Shown: piece by piece, positions 41,537 through 52,970 of the stretch | How positions within the stretch are numbered: the first letter of the stretch is position 1 | How the letters are laid out: each line of letters begins with the position of its first letter | Assembly: GCA_009823505.1 (NCBI GenBank) | Contig: VZQC01003052.1 | Location: 2,735,087 to 2,799,086, forward strand | Direction: 5' to 3' | DNA from: Rhizomys pruinosus | Lineage: Eukaryota; Chordata; Mammalia; Rodentia; Spalacidae | Length of the DNA stretch: 64,000 nt | Notes under the pieces: generated by a model | Seen by the model: the letters and a program-made list of their open reading frames with translations, nothing else | The model's database searches: none | What the model was told of the DNA's origin: nothing | Position numbers and translations under genes: made by a program

Positions 41537-42413
41537 TTAGAGATTACTTCTTGTTTTGCAAACTTTCTTGAAAAACTAAGCCTAGGCAACAAATGAGAGT
41601 TAATGGAACCATAGTCGGCATCTTCACGCTGGCCTGTGCTCGAGACAGTGTTGGTTTTCAAGGATGTTTAGATAATGAGGCAGGAATCCATGACATGAAC
41701 TGGCTGAAATGCATGAACTAGTCTTCTATTGACCTTGCAGCAGAGACAGACAAGCTGAGTACAAGCTGCTGTTTACTAAAGATAGTGGCTTTACAAATCA
41801 CGAAGAAAGTAAACAGAGAGAAGCACAAAGAAGCCCTGTGGCTGTCTTGTCAATACAATTGCAATAAGAGACTCTATGCACATAGGCATGCTAGTATGGA
41901 ACAGTGAAGGAACCTACTTGGATAGGAAACATTTTCAAAGAAAAAGTTTATTCATCCATATAACCTCAAAACTGAAGCTATTAGTGGTGTTCTTGTCTTT
42001 TGAAACTTAAAATTCTGCTACCATATAAGAAGCTCCATCAAAAGAAGAGGCGGTTGAAGAGCTAACATATATTGAATATAATATGACAGACATTAATCCT
42101 CATTGTTTACTATCAAGTGGCTAATTACCCCCATTTTAACCCCAGTGTACAGATAAGAAAGCTTTTTCAGTTAGCACAACAGAATTGTACATCCCAACAC
42201 ATTAGCCATTGGATCTACCTTTCTTTAGTGCTCAGTCTAAAAACTGGTAAGTTTCCAGCCTTCTGTGAGAACATAACCACTGGAATTGAAAAGGCCATCA
42301 CTTTTTGATATGAGTGCCTACTGAAAACCCTTCTAACTAAAACTGTCTCTGTCAATAGTCTCTCCATGAGCTTGTCGTTTTAACTTTATCTCATTTCAAA
42401 AGTGAATTATCAG
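41537..42413. other. unassigned intergenic
   Basis: No repeat or gene is recognised. Confidence 0.45.
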
Positions 42414-42563
42414 CCAGGCATGGTGGCACATGCCTTTAATCCCAAAACTTGGAAGGCAGATGCAGGCAGGTCTCCTGTGAGTTCAAAGCCAGCTTGGTCT
42501 ATAGAATGAGTTCCAGGCCAGCTAGGGCTACAGGGAAACCCTGTCTCAAAAAGCCAAAAAAGA
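42414..42563 (+). mobile_element. B1 SINE
   Basis: Sense, moderately diverged, AAAAGTGAATTATC flanks on both sides. Confidence 0.92.
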
Positions 42564-42862
42564 AAAGTGAATTATCCTGAGAGGTGAGATACTTAATTCT
42601 TAAATGTCCCAGGCACTTTATTTTCTGAAGGGAGAATTTGATACTATTAAACTATGGGTTACATGTAGGGAAAAGGGAACAACAACTATAGAAACCTATT
42701 TCAGATTTTTTTTTTTAGCATAGTAACTGAAACTGCCTAAGCGGCCAATTTTATTGGTATTCCATTACAAATAGCCTAAATTAGCCCAAATTTAATACAA
42801 TAATGTTTTTCAGAACTCCAATAAGTAAACAATCTTCCATCATTGTAAGGTAAATTTTTTTA

Positions 42863-43080
42863 GATTTTTTTTTTTTTGTATGTGTATGAATGTACTGTCT
42901 GCATGTAGGTTTGTGCACCCGTGTCATGCAATGCCGCGGAGGTCAAAAGAGGGCGTTGGATTCCCCTGGAACTGGAGTTAAAAACAGTTCTCAGCCGCCA
43001 TGTGGGTGCTGGGGATCGAACCCAGGTCCTCTGCAAGAGCAGTCGGCGCTCTTAAGCGCTAGGCCATCTCTCCAGCCCCC
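42863..43080 (-). mobile_element. B2 SINE
   Basis: Antisense, short-body, T-run at its left, TTTTTTAG repeats at the edges. Confidence 0.92.
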
Positions 43081-43390
43081 TTTTTTAGCTTCTAAACTAG
43101 TGTTTATTACATCCAAAGCTTTCAAAAGTTATAGCATAATTACTGTTAAGACAAGGAATATTTCTGAGAGCAGCTGACAATCTGCATGTGTTTGGAAGCA
43201 CAGTGCCCCAGAAACTGTTAAAGACCAAGTCACAAAGGTGAGTCACTGAACATCTTATGTTTATGGCAGTTACACCCAAAGTAACTGAAATCCAGTTCCC
43301 ATTCTTTTATTAACATGGGGTGGGGGGGGGGGTGGATAAGTCCAAAGCCATTGTTGAATTGCTGGTCTAAAAAAAAAAATCTAGAAAACG

Positions 43391-43645
43391 GGGGACTGGA
43401 AAGATGGCTCAGCCGATAAGAGCACCTACTGCTCTTGCCTGGGTTTGATTCCCAGCATCCACACAGCAGCTAACAACTGTCTTTAAGCCTGGCATGGTGG
43501 TGCACACCTTTAGTCCTGGCACTTGAGGGCAGAGGCATGCGGATCTCTGTGAGTTCCAGACCAGCCTGGTCTACAGAGTGAGTTCCAGGCCAGCTGGGGC
43601 TATGGGGAGACCCTGTCTCAAAAAAAAAAAAAATTAAATTCTGAA
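43391..43645 (+). mobile_element. composite SINE: B2 head fused to B1 (best sense copy)
   Basis: B2 head from GGGGACTGGAAAGATGGC to AACTGTCTTTAA (about 43486), then GCCTGGCATGGTGG begins a whole B1 that runs to an A-run at 43619-43633 and ATTAAATTCTGA. AAAAAATCTAGAAAAC occurs just before and just after, enclosing both halves once. Pol III A- and B-box-like sequences are present in the head. Confidence 0.85.
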
Positions 43646-43665
43646 AAAAAAAATCTAGAAAACAC

Positions 43666-43860
43666 CGAGCGTGGCGGCACATGCCTTTAATGCTAGCACT
43701 TGGGAGGCAGAGGCAGGGTGATCTCTGAGTTTAAAGCCAGCCTGGTCCACATGGTGAATTCAGGACAGCTGGGGACAGGGAAACCCTATCTCAAAAAGAC
43801 CAAAAATAAATTAAATAAATAAAATGAATAAATATATAAATAAATAAATGATCCAGAAAC
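43666..43860 (+). mobile_element. B1 SINE with (AAAT)n tail
   Basis: Sense B1 with a few deletions in the right half. Confidence 0.9.
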
Positions 43861-44228
43861 TTGTCTGCTCTAAGGTTGTTGCACAGAACCCAACAAGTCC
43901 ATTTTGGGGGCTTCTTTTTGGCCTTCCCTAAACATTTGACCATAACCCCAAAAGAAGCAAGAACTTTATTACTGTGATAACAGTAATCATGTCAAGTGTT
44001 TACTTAGTCTTTAAGCATTACAATGCCCTACAGATTCAAGTAATAAAATACTTGTACATTAGACAATGGTTAATGTGTTACTTAAGTCAAATTGATTAAT
44101 GAAGTAACAAAGTTCTTAAATCTGTTCAATCATCCAGTTTTGAACACTACACTCAGTGAGGCCATTTCATAAGTGCATGGATACCAGCTTTTGTAGGTCT
44201 CATGATAAAACTTTTGCCCCTTTTCAGA
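43861..44228. other. unassigned intergenic
   Basis: AT-rich. Nothing is identified. Confidence 0.4.
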
Positions 44229-44261
44229 TTAGGATTTTTTTATTTTTTTTATTTTTTTATT

Positions 44262-44401
44262 TTTCTCGAGACAGGGTCTCTCTGTAGCTCCAGCTGTCCT
44301 GGAACTTGCTCTGTAGACCAGGCTGGCCTTGAACTCACAAAGATCCGCCTGCCTCTGCCTCCCAAGTGCTAAGATTAAAGGCGTGCACCACCACGCCCGG
44401 C
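44262..44401 (-). mobile_element. B1 SINE inside the tail of a composite SINE
   Basis: Near-consensus antisense B1 placed in the T-rich tail of the following unit. Confidence 0.93.
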
Positions 44402-44402
44402 C

Positions 44403-44646
44403 TTTTTTTTTTAGACAGGGTCTCCTTATAGCCCCAGCTGTCCTGGAACTCACTCTTTAGACCAGGCTGGCCTGGAACTCACAGAGATCTGCCTGCCTCT
44501 GCCTCCCAAGTGCTGGGATTAAAGGTGTGTGCCACCATGCCCAGCCTAAAGGGGGTTCTTAGACGCCATGGAGGTGCTGGGATTCAAACCCAGGTCCTCT
44601 GCAAGAACAGTCGGTGCTCTTAACCACTGAGCCATCTCTCCAGTCC
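44403..44646 (-). mobile_element. composite SINE: B2 head fused to B1
   Basis: Minus strand: B2 head from 44646, junction AAGAACCCCCTTTAGGCTGG near 44550, then B1. TCAGATTAGGATTT (44225) and TCAGATTAAGATTT (44648) enclose it together with the later B1. Confidence 0.8.
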
Positions 44647-44705
44647 CTCAGATTAAGATTTATAAATAATTGTTTTCAGACTATTAGCCTTCCATGAATA
44701 TTGAG

Positions 44706-44821
44706 TCTTCACAGCAAAATGCAAGGCCACTTCAAATCTTATTTATTTATTTATTTATTTTGCATTTGAGACAGGGTCTGGTCTTCACAGCAAAATGTGC
44801 AATGCAAGGCCAATTCGAATC

Positions 44822-44868
<47 letters not shown>

Positions 44869-44885
44869 TTGTGCATTTGAGACAG
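44706..44885. repeat. local tandem duplication with (TTTA)n
   Basis: GTCTTCACAGCAAAATG...GCAAGGCCA...TTCAAATCTTATTTA is repeated, each copy ending GCATTTGAGACAGG, so the duplicated unit includes the first bases of the adjacent B1. The two TTTA arrays differ in length. Confidence 0.9.
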
Positions 44886-45013
44886 GATCTCCCTGTAGCC
44901 CCAGCTGGCCTGGAACTCACTCTATAGGCCAGGCTGGCTTTGAACTCACAGAGATCAGCCTGCCTCTGCCTCCCAAGTGCTGGGATTAAAGGCATGTGCC
45001 ACCACACCCTGCC
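44872..45013 (-). mobile_element. B1 SINE
   Basis: Antisense B1 following the longer TTTA array. AAATCTTATTT recurs after it. Confidence 0.92.
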
Positions 45014-45053
45014 AAATCTTATTTTTGAAGTATACAAAGTATTTTTTAAAAAT

Positions 45054-45195
45054 AACACCTTTAATCCTGGCACGTGGGAGGCAGAGGCAGGCAGATCTCT
45101 CTGAGTTCAAGGCCAGCTGGTCTACAGAGGGAATTCCAGGACAGCTGGGGCTATTGGGAGACCCTGTCTCAAAAACAAACAAAAGAAAACAAAAA
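45054..45195 (+). mobile_element. B1 SINE, 5'-truncated
   Basis: Starts at AACACCTTTAATCCTGG. Inverted to its neighbour. Confidence 0.88.
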
Positions 45196-45217
45196 GCAAA
45201 AAAAAACCTGTTATCAT

Positions 45218-45360
45218 GTGTGGTGGCGCACGCCTTTAATTCTAGCATTCAGGAGGCAGAGGCAAGTGGATCTCTGTGAGTTCAAGGCCAGCCTGATCTA
45301 CAGATTGAGTTCCAGGCCAGCTGGGGCTACAGAGAAACCCTGTCTCAAAAATCAAACAAA
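45218..45360 (+). mobile_element. B1 SINE
   Basis: Sense B1, TGTGGTGGCGCACGCC start. Confidence 0.92.
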
Positions 45361-45867
45361 CACCCTCTTATTTACTGTCTCAATTTACCTTTATGTATGT
45401 TAGTAAGACACCTGAGAGCTCAGAGAAGCTTAGCTAGAACGGCCCATTTCTTGTGTCCTAACACTTTAAAATACATTTGTAGTTTCTATAAATGAATTTA
45501 TAGTAAGCCTTCTCAGCATGGTTCCGTCCTAGAACTAAATACTCCTGAAACCTGTAGTTCAGAAGGTGACAAATTCCAACTAAGCATTAGGAGATTTGTC
45601 CTGTGCTCCCAAAGTAAAGTTCTAGATTGGCATTTTCCAAAAAGTATGACAAATTGTTATGGACAAAAAAATTATCCACGAAAGAAAAGATTGCTAGGGT
45701 TGATGCCCAGAGTTTGAGGAACAAATTGTGAAACATTATCCATAGTTGAGTGTTAAATGATTCACCAGGTTAGAAATCTAATACCATCTAGCTTAGGATG
45801 GCCTAATGTATGTGGCCCTTGCCAGGCGATTTCTACCCCTGAATAAGCTTATTGTTTTCTAAGTACA
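45361..45867. other. unassigned intergenic
   Basis: No repeat or gene is recognised. Confidence 0.4.
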
Positions 45868-45872
45868 ATTAT

Positions 45873-46231
45873 TGTGGTGGTTTGAATGAGTGTCCCCCAT
45901 AGGCTCTAGGTATTCAGACATTTATCTCCAGTTGGTGGCGCTGTTTTTGGAGGTCTTAGAAGGTGTGGCCGTGCTAGAGGAAGTGCATTGTTGGGGGCAG
46001 GCTTAGTGAGTTTTAACAAGCCTCGTGGTCTACAGTTGCTCTCTTTCTGCTTCCTGTGCTCTTTGTGAGATGTGACCCTCGGCTTCCTGCTCCAGATCCA
46101 GCCGCCACGCCTCCCGCCACAATGGACTCTAATTCCCTGGAACCGTCAATTGTAAGCTCAAATAAACTCTTCCTTTTATAAGTTCCTTGGTCATGGTGCT
46201 TTATCACAACAACAGAAAAGTGACTAATACA
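45873..46231 (+). mobile_element. solo LTR, class III-like family C
   Basis: TGTGGTGGTTTGAATGAG to GACTAATACA, 359 bp, with a perfect 5-bp duplication ATTAT (45868-45872, 46232-46236). AAATAAACTCTTCC carries the poly(A) signal. Confidence 0.8.
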
Positions 46232-46236
46232 ATTAT

Positions 46237-47282
46237 CAAGCAGTTCAGAAAACCTTAAGTGATTTTTCTCACTTTAAAGACCAGTGCTTGGGCCCTTTCT
46301 GTGATTTCTCCTGAGCTCCGGCCGTTCTGAAGTGCCCTTAGTTTCTGTTCACCAGGTAACCTAGAGTGCACTCAGCCAGGGCATCATATGAGGGCTAGCT
46401 ATACTTTGACCTGAATGATCATTCCCTTAACAGCTAGTTTCCTTGTGACAAACAGCATTTGTTACCAAAACTGTATCAAGTGAAGGAAAAGTAAAGCCAA
46501 AGTGAAGCCAGCTCTCATAGGACAGGGGTGGTTGTGGAGGATTCACTTCCACCAGTGAGTTGTTCTGACTTTATTGCAGGTTTTTGGTTGGTTGGATTGG
46601 TTTTCCTTGTATACTTCTTTGTACTTCACTTTAAGGAATAGAGGTTTTAGCTTGAGACGTTCACATTGGAGTCTCGAACATGAAATTGGTACAGAGAGGT
46701 TCCATTTATCCTGAGGTTAGCAGAAGAGGTGTTTCAACTATGCTAGCTTCTCAAGATGCTTATACTACTTGGTGCAATATTGGTCAAGGGTACTCTGGTA
46801 AGATACTACAGAATTCAGTTGCAGGATGTGACTGTTTCCCCTTGGGTTCTTTAGGAGCAGAGTAAGACCCTAATTATACATTTGCTGCCATAGCTGTTTT
46901 TTGTTGTTGATAACTTTGTTGCTAGTTTATTGTCATTTTTGAAGGCTTGTTTATTGATATAGATGGGGAAAAAGTAGCCACTGACCAAAGCTCTTTCCTA
47001 GTGACTGGTGCACTTCCTCTTTCATGAAGTCATCAGTCTTTTTTTGTTTGTGCTACATCTCTTCAATGCACCTGCCCCCATGAGAATTTGCTATTCATTT
47101 TTTAACTCTTAGGCTTCAAGTCTCAGTGTAGATAGCAGTGAAAATCATGTGTGGTTCTAGGATGAAATGGGCAATATTTACTGGTCCTTAGTCCTTCAGA
47201 GGTCTTTTTTCTTAGGACAGTGTGCTTTTCAAAGTAGAAGAAAATGTAACTTTCTACTTTTAATTAGTTGGATCCAAAGTTT
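46237..47282. other. unassigned intergenic
   Basis: About 1 kb without a recognised repeat or conserved frame. Confidence 0.45.
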
Positions 47283-47400
47283 TTGTTTTGTTTTGTTTTG
47301 TTTTTGAGACAGAGTCTCCCTATAGTCCCAGCTGACCTGGAACCACTTGCTCTGTAGACCAGGCTGGCCTTGAACTCACGGAGATCCACCTGCCTCTCCA
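47283..47400 (-). mobile_element. B1 SINE, truncated
   Basis: Antisense, stops at CTGCCTCTCCAATG, preceded by (GTTTT)n. Confidence 0.85.
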
Positions 47401-47476
47401 ATGTTTTAAAACAACCTATATCTATAGATTGTGGTGAAGTATTGGGGGTACAAATGTACATCTTAAAACAATTTCT

Positions 47477-47638
47477 TGCTGGGCGTGGTGGCACACGCCT
47501 TTAATCCTAGCACTTGGGAGGCAGAGGCAGGAAGATCTTTGTGAGTTCAAGGTCAGCCTGGTCTATAGAGTGAGTTCCAGGACAGCTGGGGCTACAGGGA
47601 GACCCTGTATCGAAAAGACAAAAAAAAAAAAAAAAATT
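47477..47638 (+). mobile_element. B1 SINE
   Basis: Near-consensus sense B1. Its A-tail receives the next B2. Confidence 0.93.
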
Positions 47639-47642
47639 CCCC

Positions 47643-47865
47643 GGGCTGGAGAGATGGCCTAGTGGTTAAGGGTGCCAACTGCTCTTGCAGAGGACCCAGG
47701 TTCGATCCCCAGCACCCACATAGTGGCTGAGAACTATCTTTAACTCCAGTTCCAGGGGAATCCGACAACCCTTTCTGACCTCCGCGGCATTGCACGACAC
47801 GGGTGCACAAACCTCCATGCAGACAGTACATTCATACATATTCAAAAATAAATTAAAAAAAAATT
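47643..47865 (+). mobile_element. B2 SINE
   Basis: Sense B2, short-body, inserted at the B1 A-tail. Confidence 0.92.
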
Positions 47866-47930
47866 CAACCTACATGTAGACAATACACTCATACACATAA
47901 AAAATAATAAAATAAAAAAATGTAAAAAAA
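47866..47930 (+). mobile_element. orphan B2 3' tail
   Basis: CAACCTACATGTAGACAATA and CACATAAAAAATAATAAA repeat only the last 65 bp of a B2, in tandem with the complete one. Confidence 0.8.
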
Positions 47931-48459
47931 GTTTCTCATGCTTTAAGAAATTAGCACATGCTTCTGTGATATCTAGCAATAAATAATAAATGGGAGCAAA
48001 TGAAAGCAACAGTTCCCAGATATGGAGGAAATAAAGAGATGTCTGTCCTCTGTAGTTTGCTGATTAGATGTGTTCATGGTTTTGGAACACGAGTAGCAGT
48101 GAGCATGTGCTCTTCGCACATAATACATGGCACACACTGATAACAAAGCACTAAAGACACTGAAGGAATCTGCATTGCACTGCTGCCCTGTGCCGCTGCT
48201 GGCTGTGGTGCATTAAATGTGAAATGCAAGTGTCCAAGGAGCCTTTAATTTACATTTCTTTTTTTTTTTTTACACTAAGCTTTCCTGGAAATAATTTACA
48301 TTTCAAGTTAGGACTGGAGACAGCCAACTTTACTCCCATTGTATAAATAGTACAAGGTTTTTTTGTTGTTGTTTTTGTTTTGTTTGTTTTTTTTTCAATT
48401 TAACAAATAGGGAGGAACAATAACACAATGATTTTGCTTTAGTTAAAAAAAAATTCAGG
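47931..48459. other. unassigned intergenic
   Basis: Nothing is identified apart from T-runs near 48259 and 48358-48395. Confidence 0.4.
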
Positions 48460-48616
48460 CCTGGCCTGGTGGCACACGCCTTTAATCCTAGCACTTGGGA
48501 GGCAGAGGCAGGTGGATCTTTGTGAGTTCAAAGCCAGCCTGGTCTACAGAGTGAGTTCCAGGACAGCTGGGGCTACAAGGAGACCCTGTCTCCAAAAGAC
48601 CAAAAAAAAAAAAAAA
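48460..48616 (+). mobile_element. B1 SINE
   Basis: Sense, AAAAAAATTCAG flanks on both sides. Confidence 0.94.
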
Positions 48617-48679
48617 ATTCAGAATTTTACTTGAGGTTGATCATATGATGCTTTCAGCTGTTTAAGAATTATGTTTTAG

Positions 48680-48800
48680 CCGGGCATGGTGGTGCATGCC
48701 TTTAATCCTAGCACTCAGGAGGCAGAGCCAGCCTGGTCTACAGAGTGAGCTCCAGGCCAGCTGGGACTATAAGGAGACCCTGTCTCAAAAATATATATAA
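48680..48800 (+). mobile_element. B1 SINE, internally deleted
   Basis: Lacks the GCAGATCTGTGAGTTCAAGG block. TATGTTTTAG flanks. Confidence 0.9.
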
Positions 48801-48873
48801 AAAAAAGAATAATATGTTTTAGATTTCAGAATATGCATATTGATCACATGGTACTGTTGAAATAAATAAAAGA

Positions 48874-49011
48874 GCCGGGCGTGGTGGCACATGCTTTTAG
48901 TCCTAGCACTCCGGAGGTAGAGGCAGACTGGCAGGCGGATCTTTGTGAGTTCCAGGCCAGCTGGGGCTACAGGGAGACCCTGTCTTGAAAAGACCAAAAA
49001 AAAAAAAAAAA
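48874..49011 (+). mobile_element. B1 SINE running into an assembly gap
   Basis: Sense B1 whose A-tail ends at the first N. Confidence 0.92.
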
Positions 49012-49414
49012 NNNNNNNNNNNNNNNNNNNNNNNNNNNNNNNNNNNNNNNNNNNNNNNNNNNNNNNNNNNNNNNNNNNNNNNNNNNNNNNNNNNNNNNNN
49101 NNNNNNNNNNNNNNNNNNNNNNNNNNNNNNNNNNNNNNNNNNNNNNNNNNNNNNNNNNNNNNNNNNNNNNNNNNNNNNNNNNNNNNNNNNNNNNNNNNNN
49201 NNNNNNNNNNNNNNNNNNNNNNNNNNNNNNNNNNNNNNNNNNNNNNNNNNNNNNNNNNNNNNNNNNNNNNNNNNNNNNNNNNNNNNNNNNNNNNNNNNNN
49301 NNNNNNNNNNNNNNNNNNNNNNNNNNNNNNNNNNNNNNNNNNNNNNNNNNNNNNNNNNNNNNNNNNNNNNNNNNNNNNNNNNNNNNNNNNNNNNNNNNNN
49401 NNNNNNNNNNNNNN
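49012..49414. other. assembly gap (403 N)
   Basis: All N. Bounded by a B1 A-tail and unique sequence next to a B2, so probably a SINE-rich segment that could not be joined. Confidence 1.
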
Positions 49415-49427
49415 GCCCAAATATACT

Positions 49428-49681
49428 TTTTTTTTAAATTTTTTTTTAAATTTTATTTATTTCTGTATGTGTATGAATGTACTGTCTGCATGCAAGTTTG
49501 TGCACCCGTGTCGTGCAATGCCGCGGAGGTCAGAAGAGGGTGTTGGATTCCCCTGGAACTGGAGTTCTCCTGGAATTGGAGTTTCAGACGGTTCTCGGCA
49601 GCCATGTGGGTGCTGGGGATCGAACCCGGATCCTCTGCAAGAGCGGTCGGCGCTCTTAACCGCTAGGCCATCTCTCCAGCC
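49428..49681 (-). mobile_element. B2 SINE, long-body variant
   Basis: Antisense. CCCAAATATACTTTTT at 49416 and 49681 is a clean target duplication. Confidence 0.95.
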
Positions 49682-49696
49682 CCCAAATATACTTTT

Positions 49697-50540
49697 TATT
49701 GCATGGGACTCCATTATTTTGGCCATGGAGTGGGGGAGAAGAACTGAAAAGACACTACAGATACATTATATAGACCAATGACCTGTTTTTTTAAATTATT
49801 TTTAAAATTTCAAGCTGAAATAATGCATTTAGGAAAAAAAATCAGTTACATTGTTCATGATATTTCACATGATTTTCTTTGATATTTTCAAAAACAATGT
49901 GTTTAGCAATTTGATTTAGAAACTAAGAACTGTATTAGAATTTACCAGCAGAGGGGAGTAAAGGAACATTAAACAGTTTTTGGTTTCAGATAATTTTGGG
50001 ACATGCATAGGGCAGCGAAGTCCTCAAATCTTTGCTTTTTTATTGCCTGGACTACTGTGATGGACACTGCTAGATAGTGACATGGCTGCTTGGCAGTACT
50101 GCCACCCAGGATTCTTATTTTCATGAGAATGCTGATGAGCAATTCCTAGGAGAGTTCTTCTATTGCTTTTGGTTCATCTAAGCTAAAGGTGATTTTTACA
50201 GAGGATTTGATTGGCATTCCCATGACAAGAAAGGAGTGGAAATATATGCAATGGGAATTGTTTGACTATTGTTATTTTAATAGTGGAGAAAAATGTAAGT
50301 CCATTTTTCATCTTCTTCCCTGAAAATTAAGAGACTTGCTGTAGAGCTCAGGGAAGAAGAATGATCCACTTGTCTTGGAGACGTATGCTCGTTTTTAAAA
50401 CATCTGTTCTCAACTCCTGCCCCTGAGGAAGACTTCTCGCTCAGTGTCAAGTTGCCAACTGTACATAAGCGTCCATCCACTTTTAATTTTGGAAACTTGT
50501 TTTCAAATTTAGCTTTTCTCCATTCCAGTTTTTCCTTCTC
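49697..50540. other. unassigned intergenic
   Basis: No repeat or gene is recognised. Confidence 0.45.
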
Positions 50541-50625
50541 AATTGTTTCCTTTTCCTATGCTATAAAATCTCTCATCTCTTGTATGAAATGTACAAAGCT
50601 TCAATAAAACATCAGCTTAAAAAAT
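50541..50625 (+). mobile_element. possible old LTR 3' end
   Basis: TGTATGAAATGTACAAAGC then TTCAATAAAACATCAGCTT. It matches 12028-12066 at most positions. Family unknown. Confidence 0.4.
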
Positions 50626-50689
50626 TCACATCTCAGAAAAACAAACGAAATTTAAAAAGAAAGATTAAAAACCTTTATTTCAATTATCA

Positions 50690-51159
50690 GGCTGCCTTTC
50701 CTAACCACTGATCTGGCACAAAGTGCTTTATTCACACAATGGTTTTCAGGTGCTCACCATCCTTAAGTCACTGCAGTCTAGATCGCATGTTCATCGATGG
50801 ACTGAAATGCTCTTGCTGAGGAGATGGTAAACTGGCCGCCAAGCTCGCTGGGTGGTTCTCAGTCATCATCTCACTGTCCTGGCTAACTAGAGAGCTCCGC
50901 TGTCTTGGCTCTCTTCTTGTCTCTTCCTGTGTAACCGCTGGCCTTCCCCAGGGTTTTGTCCTTGTTCTCCTCTCAGGCTGCATGGTCGGCCTGAGTGATG
51001 TCTTTCACTCCCATGGCTCCATTTTCTTACCAATGGTGGCTTTCAGATCTCTGTTGCTCTGGGTGAGATCTTATTCTAGGGCTCCAAAGCCCCTTCCATC
51101 TCTCTCCCTGAGTATCTCTCTTGGTTTGCCATGTAACTCCCCTCCATGTTCTCCGAGCC
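50690..51159. other. unassigned intergenic, balanced composition
   Basis: A 71-codon minus-strand frame (50768-50983) is the only notable frame. It has no recognised similarity. Confidence 0.3.
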
Positions 51160-51300
51160 CCTTGTTAGCATCTTGCTGTCCATGCTTCAGCACCCTGCTT
51201 GTCCTTCCTGCTTCCTCATTTCTGTTGATGCCATCACTACCCACTCATTTTCCCAAATCAAAATCCAAGAGTCATCTTGCAACTCTTAAGTGTCTTTTGA
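51160..51300. mobile_element. possible ancient LINE (L2-type) fragment
   Basis: AAATCAAAATCCAAGAGTCA TCTTGCAACTCTT echoes the L2 end of ORF2. Weak. Confidence 0.25.
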
Positions 51301-51818
51301 ATGTGGCCCCAATATTAATAAATTAACATTCATGTCGTTCAAACCTCGTAAGAACAATTGAGATTTGGGATTTTTTTCCCCCTGTTATTCCCAAGTCTTT
51401 CCTGCTAACCCATCTCCAGATTCTTTTTTATTTTCTTTTTTTTTTTTTTCATTTTGTTTTTTATCCACGTCACTTTCCTGAGAGTGGAAGCAGCAATCTC
51501 TTCTAGAGGGTGTGGTCCAAGGCTCTTCCTCCCCACAGAAGGCCCTTTGCGTCTGGTTTTTGATCCTGGTTCAGCTTTGGGTTTGCGCTTCCAATGTCAT
51601 GCTCTTTTGTCTCTTTGTCACTCTCATCACAAATTCTCCATGACAGTTTGGAAATCACCACTGGTAGATAATAAATAGGCCTTGGGAGGGAATGGTGTGT
51701 CACACAGGGTGGGAAGAGAAGACCGAGAATAAATCCTGGAGAGCCGTGTGTCTGGATTTTTCCTGAACTTGATTTTTTTTTTTTCTGTCTCTTTGTACCC
51801 TTCACTTGCATTGGATGT

Positions 51819-52196
51819 TCTAACTTCTGTTGCTGTGATAAAACACTTAAAGCAAAACAACATAGTGCAGGAAAGGATTTAGTTGCCTTACCCTTCCAGG
51901 TCATAGTCCATCGTTAGAGAAGTCAAGGTAGGAACTCAAAGCAGAAAGCGTGGGAAAAGTCACGTGTGGTTTGCTCTCAGGCTCACATTCAGCTAGCTTT
52001 CTTCTGCAGTCTATCACCTCCCAGGGAGGGGGTGCTGCCCACTGTGGGCTGGGCCCTCCTGCATCAATTAGCAGTCAAGATAGTCCCCCAGCAGACGCGC
52101 CCAAAGACCAGTCTAATCTGGATGATGGGTCAACTGAGACTCCCTGTTCAGATGACTCTAGGCTATGTTGGGTTGACAATAAGGCCAACTAGGACA
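51819..52196 (-). mobile_element. old class III-like LTR, family A
   Basis: GTTGCTGTGATAAAACACTTA to GGTTGACAATAAGGCC in reverse orientation, with the family's CCCACTGTGGGCTGGGCCC core. Confidence 0.65.
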
Positions 52197-52467
52197 TCCG
52201 TTGAGTTTCTCTTTTTTTTCTGTCTTTGTCATAGGGATCTTACGGTTCAAGAATCAGATCGGTAATCATCTTCTTGGGGTTTCTTCTAGTTAGTTCTTTC
52301 CCATGGTATTTACCTGTGTTTTGATACCATACTGCTTCTGGGCTATAAATATGACATATTATAGCAAGCATAAATCCATGATTATTTATTTGCATACATA
52401 CCTGTCTCTGATGCAATTGTTAGTTTTCTGAACAGTTCTGAAGGATTTATTTGAAAAATGTAGGATG

Positions 52468-52715
52468 GGGTCTGGAGAGATGACTCAGCGGTTAAGAGCA
52501 CTGACTGCTCTTGCAGAGGACCGGGGTTCAATTCCCAGCAACATGTCAGATAAGAACCGTCTTTAACTCCAGTTACAGGGGAATACGACACCCCCTTCTG
52601 ACCTCTATGGCATTGCACAACCTACACGCACCAGTAGGGTGCACCAACCTACATGCAGACAGTACACTCATACACATAAAAAATAATAAATAAATAAATA
52701 AATAAATAAATAAAT
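52468..52715 (+). mobile_element. B2 SINE with (AAAT)n tail
   Basis: Sense B2 with a GCACAACCTACACGCACCAG rearrangement in its right half. Flanks AAAAATGTAGGATG repeated at 52455 and 52727. Confidence 0.93.
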
Positions 52716-52869
52716 TGAAATAAAAGAAAAATGTAGGATGAATGAATGAGCAAATAGACGTAAGGTAAGATACTTGTTAAAAGTAATATGTTTCAACACT
52801 GAAGATGATAGGAGATTAAAACAGACCCAAGAATACACTAATCAAATAAAAGAAAAACAAAAACTTAGT

Positions 52870-52970
52870 GACTTGGGATGTGTATGTAACTCAGTGGATG
52901 AAAGCTTCCTACTGTGAAGCTCTAGGTTAAATTCCCAGTATTTATAAAAATAATAATAAAAAAAAAACAG
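52870..52970 (+). mobile_element. ID-like SINE
   Basis: GGATGTGTATGTAACTCAGTGG, CTCTAGGTTAAATTCCC and an A-rich tail. Confidence 0.5.

Noticed and set aside
48785..49781. Open frames of 150-278 codons around 49000
   Set aside because: They run through the N gap, so most of their length is undefined sequence. The rest is SINE.
50768..50983. A 71-codon minus-strand frame with a protein-like composition
   Set aside because: No similarity recognised, no splice or promoter context, and the length is within chance expectation for this GC content.
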